Positions 41,990-52,228 are shown, numbered from the stretch's first letter. The stretch is DNA of 64,000 nucleotides from Roseobacter sp. (GCA_024636495.1 JAGXGZ010000081.1:1-64000), one strand, 5' to 3'. Notes: generated by a model not told the origin, from the sequence alone. Numbers and translations: made by a program.

Positions 41990-42585
41990 CCAAACGCGTT
42001 GCGATTTTTCTGTCGGGCGGTGGGTCGAACATGCGGGCATTGGTCGAAGATATGACCGGCGACCACCCTGCGCGGCCTTGTGTTATTGTGTCGAATGTTG
42101 CCAATGCGGGCGGGATTTCTTGGGCGCGCGCGCGCGGCATTGCCACCGAAGTTGTTGATCACAAACCCTATCAAGGCGACCGCGCCGCGTTCGAGGCAGA
42201 ACTGTCGGCGCGTCTGGCCCCTCATGCGCCGGACATCATTTGTCTGGCCGGTTTTATGCGCAAACTGACTGCTGGCTTCACCGATGCGTGGGCGGGCCGC
42301 ATGATCAACATCCATCCGTCGTTGCTGCCACTTTACAAAGGCTTGCACACCCATGCCCGTGCGATCGAGGCTGGCGATGCGCAGCATGGCTGCACGGTTC
42401 ACGAGGTCACAGCCGCGTTGGACGATGGCCCCATTCTGGGGCAGGCTGTGGTGCCGATTTTGGCGGATGATACGGAAGAAGCCCTGGCTGCGCGCGTCCT
42501 GGTGCAAGAACATCGTCTGTATCCCGCCGTCCTGCGCCGTTTCGCAGGCGGTGACCGCAGTTTGTTGATGCTGGGCAGTCAGTGA
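41986..42585 (+). CDS. purN: Phosphoribosylglycinamide formyltransferase
   Basis: [54 protein letters not shown]; overlaps purM stop. Confidence 0.97.
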   Translation: MTKRVAIFLSGGGSNMRALVEDMTGDHPARPCVIVSNVANAGGISWARARGIATEVVDHKPYQGDRAAFEAELSARLAPHAPDIICLAGFMRKLTAGFTDAWAGRMINIHPSLLPLYKGLHTHARAIEAGDAQHGCTVHEVTAALDDGPILGQAVVPILADDTEEALAARVLVQEHRLYPAVLRRFAGGDRSLLMLGSQ

Positions 42586-42655
42586 ACGGCTTTTCGGCCC
42601 GCACTGTTTCGATTATTCATTGCCTGTTGGCAAACCTCTGGTCAAAGTAGATTTT

Positions 42656-43813
42656 ATGAAAACAATCACAACCACAGCCGAGCTTGAAGCCTACTGCCTT
42701 GAAGCTGCCAAATATAATTATGTGACGGTCGACACCGAATTTTTGCGCGAACGGACATATTACTCCAAGCTTTGCCTGATTCAACTTGCGATGCCGGGAA
42801 CTGACGATTCCGGTGCCGTTCTGGTTGATCCACTTGTGGGCGACATGTCGCTAGAGCCGCTTTATACGTTGTTTCGCGATACATCCGTGGTCAAAGTGTT
42901 TCATGCCGCACGTCAGGATCTTGAGATTTTCTTTGTTGATGCGGGTGTTTTCCCCGAACCGTTGTTTGATACGCAGGTCGCGGCGATGGTGTGTGGCTTT
43001 GGCGAACAGGTGGGTTACGAGACTCTGGTGCGCAAGATTGCCCATCAGGCCGTGGACAAAACATCGCGTTTTACCGATTGGTCACGCCGTCCGCTTAGCG
43101 ACGCGCAGGCGAAATACGCATTGGCCGATGTAACCCACCTGCGGCAGGTCTATGAATTTCTGGCCGCGCAGTTGAAAGAAAACGGCAGGGCGCGTTGGGT
43201 TGCGGAAGAGCTTGAGATTCTGACCAGTCCCGATACCTATACCACTGCGCCCAGAGACGCATGGAAACGGGTCAAGACGCGGACAAATTCGTCAAAGTTT
43301 TTGGCGATTGTTCGCGAACTCGCGGCGTTTCGCGAGGATTATGCGCAGTCGCATAACGTCCCGCGCAGTCGGGTGTACAAAGACGATGCGCTGGTCGAAC
43401 TGGCCAGCAACAAGCCCAAGAACCACGAAGAACTGGGCCGCGCGCGTCTGCTTTTGCGCGATGCGCGCAAGGGCGAGATTGCCGATGGTATTCTTAAGGC
43501 CGTCCAAGCGGGTGTGAATTGCCCCGCAAATGACCTGCCTCAGCCCGATCGCAGCCGCGACAAGTTGCAAGTGAACCCCGCGCTGGCCGATCTATTGCGG
43601 GTGCTTTTGAAAGCCAAGACCGAGAGTGCAGGGGTCGCTGCCAAGCTGATCGCCCCTGCAATTGATCTTGACGGGATCGCTGGGGGTTTGCGCGATATGC
43701 CCGCCCTCAAGGGGTGGCGGCGCGAGGTGTTCGGTGATGACGCAATCCGGCTTTGCGAGGGAAAGATCGCTTTGACCGCGGTTGGGTCAGACGTCAAAGT
43801 GGTTGAGCTTTAA
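42656..43813 (+). CDS. rnd: Ribonuclease D
   Basis: YVTVDTEFLRERTYYSKLCLIQLA, KVFHAARQDLEIFF, DWSRRPLSDAQAKYALADVTHL; HRDC-like region. Start ATG 42656. Confidence 0.95.
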   Translation: MKTITTTAELEAYCLEAAKYNYVTVDTEFLRERTYYSKLCLIQLAMPGTDDSGAVLVDPLVGDMSLEPLYTLFRDTSVVKVFHAARQDLEIFFVDAGVFPEPLFDTQVAAMVCGFGEQVGYETLVRKIAHQAVDKTSRFTDWSRRPLSDAQAKYALADVTHLRQVYEFLAAQLKENGRARWVAEELEILTSPDTYTTAPRDAWKRVKTRTNSSKFLAIVRELAAFREDYAQSHNVPRSRVYKDDALVELASNKPKNHEELGRARLLLRDARKGEIADGILKAVQAGVNCPANDLPQPDRSRDKLQVNPALADLLRVLLKAKTESAGVAAKLIAPAIDLDGIAGGLRDMPALKGWRREVFGDDAIRLCEGKIALTAVGSDVKVVEL

Positions 43814-43842
43814 GGCTCAACCCATTGTTATATAAACATTTA

Positions 43843-44364
43843 TTACCGACGTGATGTCATCGCGTTGCGCTGGCCTTCGACACGGATCGTGCGAACCCCG
43901 GCCAACATCTGGTCGGTAAGCTTGCGTCCCGCAGTGACTTCTCGGGTTGGGATTGTGCCGATCGCTGTGTTACTTGCGGGCTCGACCCCTTCAAGGCGGT
44001 AGGTCAGAACTCCGTCAACAGGCAGCTCGTCCTCGTTTGCGGGTGTCAATTGCACCTCGTAAATGCCCTGACGCGCGGCCAATCCGGTTGCGCGGATCAA
44101 TGCGCCACCGGCAACACGCTCGATCGTTAGATTGGTGACCTGATCAAATGGACGACCTTTATACGACGTCGCTTCGGCTCGCGAGCTGCTGAACAGGCTT
44201 GAGCGTTCGGGGATCAACGGGTTGGTATTGACCTGTTGGGCAGTCACGGCTTCGGAGCGTGCCGAACCGAACCAATTAAACGGGTTAGCCCGGCTGTCGC
44301 GGACTGTTGCACAGCCAGACAGAACAAGGGTCGATACCAAAAGAGCCGAAAAGGTTTTGCGCAT
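43843..44364 (-). CDS. Putative lipoprotein
   Basis: Lipobox MRKTFSALLVSTLVLSGCATV. Confidence 0.75.
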   Translation of the reverse strand: MRKTFSALLVSTLVLSGCATVRDSRANPFNWFGSARSEAVTAQQVNTNPLIPERSSLFSSSRAEATSYKGRPFDQVTNLTIERVAGGALIRATGLAARQGIYEVQLTPANEDELPVDGVLTYRLEGVEPASNTAIGTIPTREVTAGRKLTDQMLAGVRTIRVEGQRNAMTSRR

Positions 44365-44479
44365 AGGGTCCGCCGTGAAATTACCGTGCTATTTGACTAA
44401 CCCATCCCAAGCCTGTTGGGAAGGGGTGGACGTTTCGCAATGCGCAACCTACCTGTCTAGCAATCGGAGTGAGGGAAAT

Positions 44480-44893
44480 ATGATGGCCACAGCAGCGTTT
44501 GAGGAACTGGTTGAGGATTTCGAATTCCTGGATGACTGGGAAGATCGTTATCGACATGTGATTGACCTGGGCAAGGGGATGGACCCGCTTGCCGAGGCGC
44601 TGCGCGTCCCTGCCACCAAAGTTGATGGATGTGCCAGCCAAGTCTGGTTGCACGCGAGTTTCGACGACAGGTCGCTGCATTTTGACGGGGCAAGTGACGC
44701 GATGATCGTCTCGGGGCTGATTGCTGTTTTGCGTTGCCTTTACAACGGGTTGCCGCCTGCTGATGTCCTGGCCGTTGACGCACGTGCCGAGATGGGGCGG
44801 CTGGGGCTGAACGAGCATCTGTCGGCGCAACGGTCAAACGGCTTGACCGCGATGATCGAACGGATTCGCGAGACTGCATCCGCGCAAGGCTAG
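44480..44893 (+). CDS. sufE: SufE-family protein
   Basis: FEELVEDFEFLDDWEDRYRHVIDLGK, KVDGCASQVWLHASF; start ATG 44480. Confidence 0.92.
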   Translation: MMATAAFEELVEDFEFLDDWEDRYRHVIDLGKGMDPLAEALRVPATKVDGCASQVWLHASFDDRSLHFDGASDAMIVSGLIAVLRCLYNGLPPADVLAVDARAEMGRLGLNEHLSAQRSNGLTAMIERIRETASAQG

Positions 44894-44960
44894 ATTTGTT
44901 GGCCACTCGCGCGTTTGGAGCAGGCGAGGCGGCACGTGAGTTTATTCGGCAAAACGAAAA

Positions 44961-45599
44961 TCAGAGCGCTTTGAGCGTTTGTTCGAGGTCTCCATATCCT
45001 GTGAAGCGGCGCTCGAACGCGAGACCAAGGGTTTTTGCACATTCTTCGGCTTTGGCGGTCAGGGCGGGATCATCGGTCTGGGCCTGATACACCAGCTTTT
45101 CATAATTGCCGAAATACATATCGCGCAGTTCCGGATGGCGGTCTAATCCCATCGGTTTCATGATAAATGCATCGAATTGCCGGACCAGAAAATCCGTGAG
45201 GTAGAAGGTCGTGATCTCTGTCTCGGTCAGTTTCGCGAACCGGTCATTGCCCTCGAAAAAGCTGTAGCAATGTGGCCCTGCAACCATCTGAACGCCCATG
45301 TCTTCACAGGCCGCCTCCAGCAGTCCACCGGTGCCGCAATCGGCGTAGACGACAAAGACATCATCATATTGGTCGCGGTGTTTCGCCACGGCGGCACGCA
45401 CGGCGTTGGTGATTTTTTCAGGGTAAAGATGCAGATTGGCGGGCAGGCAGGTCAGGTCCAGATGCGTCCAGCCATTTGCGGCCCGAAGATCAAGGATCTC
45501 TCGGGCCAAGGCACCACAAGCGATCAACAAGATGCGTCCCTTTGCAGCCTTAAGGGGCAATCCTTGTTCGGTCAGCTGTTGATCAGAAAGCGGTTTCAT
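44961..45599 (-). CDS. DUF1638 domain-containing protein
   Basis: ILLIACGALAREI, DLTCLPANLHLYPEKI, VVYADCGTGGLLEAACEDMGVQMVAGPHCYSFF. Confidence 0.88.
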   Translation of the reverse strand: MKPLSDQQLTEQGLPLKAAKGRILLIACGALAREILDLRAANGWTHLDLTCLPANLHLYPEKITNAVRAAVAKHRDQYDDVFVVYADCGTGGLLEAACEDMGVQMVAGPHCYSFFEGNDRFAKLTETEITTFYLTDFLVRQFDAFIMKPMGLDRHPELRDMYFGNYEKLVYQAQTDDPALTAKAEECAKTLGLAFERRFTGYGDLEQTLKAL

Positions 45600-45616
45600 C
45601 TGGTCCCCCTAACGCA

Positions 45617-45645
45617 AAAGGCCCCTCCGGTCAGGAGAGGCCTTT
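45617..45645 (-). terminator. Hairpin between corrinoid-protein gene and DUF1638 gene
   Basis: AAAGGCCcCTCC-GGTCA-GGAGaGGCCTTT inverted repeat. Confidence 0.6.
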
Positions 45646-45663
45646 ATGTTCTATCTCAAAGCA

Positions 45664-46362
45664 TCAGGCCTTGGCGCTGTTATGCTTGCGGCCGACCCAT
45701 TCCTTTGCGGTCTCAACCGCGACGGCGGCATCCCGGCAATAGGCATCTGCACCGATGGCCTTGCCGAATTCTTCGTTCAGCGGCGCACCACCGACCAAAA
45801 CGATATAGTCATCGCGGATGCCCTGTTCGATCATCGTGTCAATCACGACCTTCATGTAAGGCATCGTGGTTGTCAAAAGCGCGGACATGCCCAGAATATC
45901 GGGCCCTTCGGTTTCCATCGCCTCAAGGTATTTTTCAACCGAGTTGTTGATGCCAAGATCGACCACTTCAAAGCCGGCACCTTCCATCATCATCGAAACA
46001 AGGTTCTTGCCGATGTCGTGAATGTCGCCTTTGACGGTGCCGATCACCATCTTGCCTACACGTGGTGCGCCGGTTTCAGCCAGCAACGGCTTGAGAATGG
46101 CCATGCCACCCTTCATCGCATTGGCAGCCAGCAACACTTCGGGCACAAACAGGATACCGTCGCGGAAATCTGCGCCGACAATGGTCATGCCGCCAACAAG
46201 TGCTTTTGTCAGCACATCATAGGGAATCCAGCCACGGGCGATCAGGATGTTAACGCCTTCTTCGATCTCTTCACGCATACCGTCGTACAGATCATCAAAC
46301 ATTTGCTGAACAAGTTCTTCGTCGTCCAGATCAGCCAGGATAATTTCGTCTTCTTCCGACAT
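45664..46362 (-). CDS. Corrinoid (B12-binding) protein, MtbC/MetH cobalamin-domain type
   Basis: KMVIGTVKGDIHDIGKNLVSMMMEGAGFEVVDLGINNSVEKYLEA (DxHxxG cobalamin site). Confidence 0.93.
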   Translation of the reverse strand: MSEEDEIILADLDDEELVQQMFDDLYDGMREEIEEGVNILIARGWIPYDVLTKALVGGMTIVGADFRDGILFVPEVLLAANAMKGGMAILKPLLAETGAPRVGKMVIGTVKGDIHDIGKNLVSMMMEGAGFEVVDLGINNSVEKYLEAMETEGPDILGMSALLTTTMPYMKVVIDTMIEQGIRDDYIVLVGGAPLNEEFGKAIGADAYCRDAAVAVETAKEWVGRKHNSAKA

Positions 46363-46433
46363 TGTCTTTCCTCATCGATTAACTTGCCCACAGGGCTTTT
46401 GCTCTTGTGTCACGGAATCCCAATGTGCCTCGT

Positions 46434-46463
46434 GCAGTTTGCGACAATGGCCGCGCCAACTGC
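46434..46463 (-). other. Inverted repeat in the leader of the corrinoid-protein gene
   Basis: GCAGTT-N18-AACTGC; 71-100 bp upstream of the minus-strand ATG. Confidence 0.35.
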
Positions 46464-46535
46464 GACGTTTCACTAGTTGAAAAATAGCGTCAATCATCCC
46501 GTAAAACAATGGCTTGGCGAACATATCTTGAAGAT

Positions 46536-46550
46536 GTTCTTATTTTGTTC
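46536..46550 (+). promoter_or_regulatory. Putative LexA (SOS) box GTTC-N7-GTTC
   Basis: GTTCTTATTTTGTTC, perfect match to the alphaproteobacterial direct-repeat LexA motif, 12 bp upstream of the radical SAM ATG. Confidence 0.6.
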
Positions 46551-46562
46551 CAGAAGAATTGA

Positions 46563-47642
46563 ATGGATCGAGAAGACCGCAGATATAAACTGGCCGGGCG
46601 TGGCACATCGCTGAACCATTCAGGGCGGTTCGAGGCGTTTTCAACGTTGGCTGTTGACGATGGTTGGGCGGGTGATGATGATCCGCTGCCGGTTTTGCGC
46701 ACCCAGGTCAGCGAGGAGGTTGCCCGGTCTGCCATCACTTATAACCGTTCGCCGGATTTGCCGTTTGATCGCTCGATCAATCCTTATCGGGGGTGTGAGC
46801 ACGGCTGTATCTACTGTTTTGCGCGCCCCAGCCATGCCTATCTGGGGCTGTCGCCGGGCCTTGATTTCGAAACGCGGTTGATCGCACGGCCGGGCGCCGC
46901 CGACGTGTTGCGCCGGGAATTGGCGGCCAAGCGCTATCAGGTCGCGCCCATTGCAATTGGCACCAACACCGACCCGTATCAGCCGATCGAGAAAGAACAC
47001 CAAATCATGCGACGCCTGCTTGAACTGTTATCGGAGGTGAACCATCCGGTGGCAATCGTGACCAAAGGCAGCCTGATCGAGCGTGACATTGATATTCTGT
47101 CAGACATGGCAGCGCGCGGATTGGCGCGTGTCGGCATTTCGGTCACGACGCTTGACGCCAAGCTTGCCCGCCTGATGGAGCCGCGCGTGCCTTCACCCAA
47201 GCGCCGTTTGCAAATGATCGCAAGGCTTTCAGAGGCGGGGATACCTGTGCGGGTCATGGCCTCGCCGATGGTGCCTGCGCTGACCGATCCCGAGCTTGAG
47301 GCCATTTTGGAAGCGGGGCGCGATGCGGGGGCGCAGTCGGCAAGTTGGATCATGCTGCGCTTGCCGCGCGAGGTGTCACCGTTGATGCAGGATTGGTTGG
47401 CGCAGCATTATCCTGATCGGGCAGGCCGGATCATGGCACGGTTGCGTGAAATGCACGGGGGTAAAGAATATGACGCGAATTGGCACCGGCGCATGCGCGG
47501 CGAGGGGCCATATGCCGAAATCATCGCGCAACGTTTTAACCTGGCGGTAAAACGTCTGGGGCTGTCGACGCTCTTGCCGCCTATGCGCTGCGACCTGTTT
47601 CGCCCGCCCAGACAGGCGAGCGATCAGATGGATTTATTTTAG
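46563..47642 (+). CDS. PA0069-family (COG1533/SplB-like) radical SAM protein
   Basis: SINPYRGCEHGCIYCFARPSHAYLGLSPGLDFETRL (CxxxCxxC). Confidence 0.93.
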   Translation: MDREDRRYKLAGRGTSLNHSGRFEAFSTLAVDDGWAGDDDPLPVLRTQVSEEVARSAITYNRSPDLPFDRSINPYRGCEHGCIYCFARPSHAYLGLSPGLDFETRLIARPGAADVLRRELAAKRYQVAPIAIGTNTDPYQPIEKEHQIMRRLLELLSEVNHPVAIVTKGSLIERDIDILSDMAARGLARVGISVTTLDAKLARLMEPRVPSPKRRLQMIARLSEAGIPVRVMASPMVPALTDPELEAILEAGRDAGAQSASWIMLRLPREVSPLMQDWLAQHYPDRAGRIMARLREMHGGKEYDANWHRRMRGEGPYAEIIAQRFNLAVKRLGLSTLLPPMRCDLFRPPRQASDQMDLF

Positions 47643-48661
47643 CTGGTTTTCGCGCCACGACGGCCACGGCGGGGCCCGCGCACCGGCCCTTCGCCATCTG
47701 TGCCGTCACTGGCAGAGGAAAACGGGCCCAAGGCTTCGACGATTTGTTCAAGCGTTGGTGCATCGCCCTTGGGCCGGCTATCTAGGGCTTCGCGCATGTG
47801 CACCAGATGTTCGGGCATCGTGCCGCAGCACCCGCCGATAATGGTTGCACCGCAATTTCGGGCCATTTCGGCGTAATTTGCCATCAACTCGGGCGTGCCA
47901 TCATAATGGATGTGCCCTTCGACGTATTTCGGGATGCCTGCATTGCCTTTCGACACGATCGGCGTTGGCATCCCCTTGGAGGCGAACCCCAAGACCGTGC
48001 GCAACACGTCCGATGCGCCGGTGCCGCAGTTGGCACCGTAAGCCAGCGGGCCGTTTTCCAGCGTGTGAACCATGTCGACCATCGCTTCCGAGGTCATACC
48101 CATCATGGTACGGCCTGCGGTGTCAAAGCTCATCGTGCCGACCCAATCTAGGCCTGCGAGTTTAAACCCTTCGGCGGCAGCACGGTATTCTTCGGGGGCG
48201 CTGATCGTTTCCAACCAGCCCACATCCGCACCGCCTGCTTTCAGCCCGTCAGCGGTCTCGTGAAACATCTCTACCGCCAGTGCGTGGGTCAAAGGGCCTA
48301 CAGGCTCCATGATCTCGCCGGTGGGGCCAACAGATCCTGCGACGATAACCTTGCGGCCCGCTTTGTCGGCGACTTCACGCGCCAATTCGGCGGAAACGCG
48401 GCTTAGCTCATGAGCGCGTTTTTCGGCCCCGTGCAATTTCAGGCGCGACGCATTTGCCCCGAAAGAGTTGGTCAGAAAAATGTCGCTGCCCGAGTCGACG
48501 GCACCCTTGTACAGTTTGATGATATTTTGCGGTTCGTCCGTGTTCCACATTTCGGGTGCATCGCCAGACATCAGACCCATGTTGAACAGGTTCGTACCTG
48601 TCGCGCCATCGGCCAGAAGCGTTCCTTTTTCAGCCAGAAGTTTGGTAAGGGGATTGGACAT
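47639..48661 (-). CDS. bmt: Betaine--homocysteine / homocysteine S-methyltransferase family protein
   Basis: GTLLADGATGTNLFNMGL, GANCGTGASDVL, IIGGCCGTMPEHL (zinc-binding GGCCGT). Confidence 0.9.
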   Translation of the reverse strand: MSNPLTKLLAEKGTLLADGATGTNLFNMGLMSGDAPEMWNTDEPQNIIKLYKGAVDSGSDIFLTNSFGANASRLKLHGAEKRAHELSRVSAELAREVADKAGRKVIVAGSVGPTGEIMEPVGPLTHALAVEMFHETADGLKAGGADVGWLETISAPEEYRAAAEGFKLAGLDWVGTMSFDTAGRTMMGMTSEAMVDMVHTLENGPLAYGANCGTGASDVLRTVLGFASKGMPTPIVSKGNAGIPKYVEGHIHYDGTPELMANYAEMARNCGATIIGGCCGTMPEHLVHMREALDSRPKGDAPTLEQIVEALGPFSSASDGTDGEGPVRGPRRGRRGAKTS

Positions 48662-48673
48662 GAAAAAGCTCCG

Positions 48674-50560
48674 CTAAAGATGTGATTGCGCGTCATCCCA
48701 CGATGCCAAACGTGAGGCAACCTCATAATTTTCATCACCATGATGAGGGTGATCGGGTTTTGTGAGCCGGGAAGGGCGGTAGACCGCGCGCGCAATGTCC
48801 GCCAAGCCAAGCATCAGAAGGGTTCGGTTGGGGGCCGCAGCGTACAGCGGCTGCCAATGCGGGCGGAAGCTGGATTTGAACTGCCGCAAGCCCGGCCCTC
48901 CGCATTTTTGCACGGTGAATTGCGCCAGCCTGACCATGATCGCGGAGGTTGGATCGGGGCAAGCTGGCACCGCTGCGAGGCTTAGGCGTTCGACCCCACA
49001 GCGCGCGGCCGCGTCAATCGCGGCATGTACAAGGTGGTGCATTGTCCCGTCCGGAATATCTTGATCCTGGCGCATCAGGTCCAGACACCATTCATGGGGG
49101 GTGTGATGAAAGCTGGCAAAACCGACAAGGCGGCCACCCTGATGTGCCAGAAACACGTGTTGGTAGGATAGATAGTCGGGGCAGAACCTGCCCATGGTCC
49201 CGCCGCGCGCATCCCCGCGCGCATGACGCCACGCTTGGTCAATGCGCACCATGTCGGACAAAGGCAAATTCTTGGCCCAAGATATCTTTACTCCGGATTT
49301 TTCAGCCGCGCGTAGTTTTCTGCGCAGGTTCCGATAGGGGGCAGACGCCGTATCAAAGCGGGTCGGCACCAAAACGGCCTCGTCCGCGATATGGGACACA
49401 AACCAGCCTTTTTGCCGCGCGCGCAGCGCGGTCCGCGCCGAGCATTTATAAAGGATCGCGATACGGTTGCTGTCATGGGCTGCTCTTGCAACCTCGTGCG
49501 TTGGATCATGATCGGGTTCCATGATGGGATCAAACAACGCGCAGAGCGTTTGACCCGTCGGCCAAAGGGCGCTTTGACCTTGAACATAGCCCTCGTTTTG
49601 CCGGATCACACCAACTTCGGAACGGATGGCACGGCCAATATCGGCGTTGGGTGCTGGATTCGCAGCGAACTGGCGTGCAAACGGCCTTAGCATGCACGCC
49701 ATCGCGACGAGCGCAGGAACAGCATAGTAAACGGCCCGAAACGCAATGATCCCGGCCAAGACCTGAGCCGATGCCCCTTCGGGCAGGAAAGTCAGAAAAA
49801 CCAATTCGAACGGGCCCACGCCCCCCGGTGTGCCGCTCAGCAATGCAGCGATCAATGCGCATAGAAATAGTGGCAGCAACACAGTGTAGGAGACGTCGTT
49901 TGCGGGAATAAGCAAGTAAAGGGCTGCTGACGCAGCACCAACATCCAGGGCTGTCCAAATCATGATTGACCCAAACGCGAGCAAGCTTGGCAAGCGAAAT
50001 TCTCGTCTTGCGACCCTGATAACGGGATAGAAAAACATCGCGGCGGCGGTGATTGGCACGCAAGTGAGGACCGCCAAGGCGGGCCAAAATGTAAACGCAG
50101 GCGCGGGGAACAGCAGGCAAGCGGCGGCAGCGACAATCAGCAATGCGGCCATGAATGTCAGGCACACAAACGCAGAAAGCCGCAAGGCGGTGGGCATGGT
50201 AATGTCAGGCAACATGCGCCACCGTGCCACCGCCCCTGTGATCAGGCCCACTCCCAACGTTTGCGCCAACGCGATGGCAATCGTACCGGAACCGCAGGCT
50301 TTCCATGTCTCAAGCCGTGTACTGAAATGCCGGTGCGCGACGGCGTCATAGCGCCCGACAGCCAAAAAGCTTAACGCGGTGCACATTGCCGCCAAAAGGA
50401 TGGCTGCGGGGGGCAAGGACGATAGCTCGTGCACAACCTCTTGCCAGAACCCTGCGGACAGCTGACCTGTCATTGTCCAAATGCATCCAGCACCGATCAG
50501 CACAGAAATCGCCAGTTGCAAAAACCGCAAGCCATGGCCCGCCGTGCGTTGCCTGATCAT
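48674..50560 (-). CDS. MprF-like membrane protein with phosphatidylglycerol lysyltransferase/DUF2156-type C-terminal domain
   Basis: N-terminal multi-TM (LSGTPGGVGPFELVFLTFLP) and C-terminal GNAT-like domain (FVSHIADEAVLVP..., GRLVGFASFHHTPHEWCLDLMR). Confidence 0.82.
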   Translation of the reverse strand: MIRQRTAGHGLRFLQLAISVLIGAGCIWTMTGQLSAGFWQEVVHELSSLPPAAILLAAMCTALSFLAVGRYDAVAHRHFSTRLETWKACGSGTIAIALAQTLGVGLITGAVARWRMLPDITMPTALRLSAFVCLTFMAALLIVAAAACLLFPAPAFTFWPALAVLTCVPITAAAMFFYPVIRVARREFRLPSLLAFGSIMIWTALDVGAASAALYLLIPANDVSYTVLLPLFLCALIAALLSGTPGGVGPFELVFLTFLPEGASAQVLAGIIAFRAVYYAVPALVAMACMLRPFARQFAANPAPNADIGRAIRSEVGVIRQNEGYVQGQSALWPTGQTLCALFDPIMEPDHDPTHEVARAAHDSNRIAILYKCSARTALRARQKGWFVSHIADEAVLVPTRFDTASAPYRNLRRKLRAAEKSGVKISWAKNLPLSDMVRIDQAWRHARGDARGGTMGRFCPDYLSYQHVFLAHQGGRLVGFASFHHTPHEWCLDLMRQDQDIPDGTMHHLVHAAIDAAARCGVERLSLAAVPACPDPTSAIMVRLAQFTVQKCGGPGLRQFKSSFRPHWQPLYAAAPNRTLLMLGLADIARAVYRPSRLTKPDHPHHGDENYEVASRLASWDDAQSHL

Positions 50561-50691
50561 TGTTCGTTCCCCCGACCCAACCTAGCCAGACACTAGAAAA
50601 GGCGGACTTCTATTCCCTTAAGACAGAAAAAAACGCACCGATGATTTTACTCAAAGGCGCGCTTTTTCGTATTGGCCGACGGAAAGGGGGG

Positions 50692-51009
50692 TTAGCCTAC
50701 ATCTTTCATCAACTGGGCTTTCGCCTCGATCATAAGCTCGGCCATTTTAGCGCGAATTGTTGCTTCCTCGGCACGGCTGCCAAGATCACCCGACACTTTG
50801 CGGTAAACATCTTCTTCGCCTGCTTCTTCAAAGTCGGATTTGACGACTTCGGTCGCATAGGCGGCAGCTTCATCACCGGATTTGCCCAAAAGATCGGCAG
50901 CCCAAAGGCCCAAGAGTTTGTTACGCCGTGCTTCTGCTTTGAACTGCATTTCCGAATCATGCGCGAATTTGTTTTCGAATGCATTTTCGCGGTCGTTGAA
51001 GGTGCTCAT
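50692..51009 (-). CDS. DUF1476 protein (F1-ATPase zeta-type inhibitor)
   Basis: FNDRENAFENKFAHDSEMQFKAEARRNKLLGLWAADLLG; start ATG 51009. Confidence 0.93.
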   Translation of the reverse strand: MSTFNDRENAFENKFAHDSEMQFKAEARRNKLLGLWAADLLGKSGDEAAAYATEVVKSDFEEAGEEDVYRKVSGDLGSRAEEATIRAKMAELMIEAKAQLMKDVG

Positions 51010-51169
51010 GGGGTGTCTCCTGAAAAAAGGGCTGAGGTGACAAAGATATGGGTCGCCTGGCCCCCGCGCGCAAGGGGCCTGCGCTTGCGCGGCGGGGGCG
51101 GTTGGACTATGTGACACTCAAAAGGGCGCGCGGATATTCCCGCCTGCCTTCAGTCTGGAAGGGATGTGC

Positions 51170-51931
51170 ATGGCCCGTCGCACCAAAATCTACGAAGGCA
51201 AGGCAAAGATCCTGTACGAAGGGCCAGAGCCGGGGACGATCGTTCAATATTTCAAGGACGACACCACTGCATTCAACGCAGAAAAGCGGGCCGTGATCGA
51301 AGGCAAAGGCGTGTTGAACAACCGTCTGTCCGAATTTTTCATGACCGGGCTGAACAACATCGGGGTGCCGACGCATTTTATCAAACGGTTGAACATGCGC
51401 GAACAACTTGTCCGCCAAGCCGAGATTATTCCGCTCGAGATTGTTGTGCGCAACTATGCGGCTGGATCATTCTCGGCTCGTTTGGGGATTGAAGAGGGTG
51501 TTCAATTGCCGCGCCCGATTGTCGAATACCACTACAAGAATAACGATCTTGGCGATCCTCTGGTCACCGAAGAACATATCGCTGCGTTTGGCTGGGCCGG
51601 GCAGCAGGACATGGAAGACATTCTAAGTCTGTCCTTGCGGGTCAATGATTTCATGTCGGGCGTCATGATGGCGGTTGGCATTCGTCTGGTGGATTTCAAG
51701 ATCGAGGTGGGTCGGGTCTATGACGGTGACTTTCAGCGCTTGATTGTCGCGGACGAGATCAGCCCAGACAGCTGTCGTCTTTGGGACATCGAGACCGGGC
51801 AAAAGCTGGACAAGGATGTGTTCCGGCGCGATCTGGGGTCGTTGACGGATGCCTATACCGAAGTTGCGCGGCGTTTGGGTGTGATGCCCAAGACGTCGAC
51901 ACCGATGTTGAAACCGACATTGATCAACTGA
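51170..51931 (+). CDS. purC: Phosphoribosylaminoimidazole-succinocarboxamide synthase
   Basis: [60 protein letters not shown]; start ATG 51170. Confidence 0.97.
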   Translation: MARRTKIYEGKAKILYEGPEPGTIVQYFKDDTTAFNAEKRAVIEGKGVLNNRLSEFFMTGLNNIGVPTHFIKRLNMREQLVRQAEIIPLEIVVRNYAAGSFSARLGIEEGVQLPRPIVEYHYKNNDLGDPLVTEEHIAAFGWAGQQDMEDILSLSLRVNDFMSGVMMAVGIRLVDFKIEVGRVYDGDFQRLIVADEISPDSCRLWDIETGQKLDKDVFRRDLGSLTDAYTEVARRLGVMPKTSTPMLKPTLIN

Positions 51932-51997
51932 CATGCGGTCAATGGGGGACAGGTCGGATATGAGTTTATTTTGCAAAATGAAGCAGGGGGACGCGCC

Positions 51998-52228
51998 ATG
52001 AAAGCACGGGTGCATTTGATGTTGAAGACGGGTGTTCTGGACCCGCAGGGCGAGGCGGTGCGCCACGCGCTTGGGGCCATGGGCTTTGAAGGGGTCAAGG
52101 GGGTGCGCCAAGGCAAGGTGATTGAACTTGATCTGGACGAGGCTGCCACACAGGCCGATGTCGAGGAGATGTGCGAAAAGCTGCTGGCCAACACGGTGAT
52201 CGAATCCTACAGCGTGGAGATGGTCTGA
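51998..52228 (+). CDS. purS: Phosphoribosylformylglycinamidine synthase subunit PurS
   Basis: [44 protein letters not shown]. Confidence 0.95.
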   Translation: MKARVHLMLKTGVLDPQGEAVRHALGAMGFEGVKGVRQGKVIELDLDEAATQADVEEMCEKLLANTVIESYSVEMV

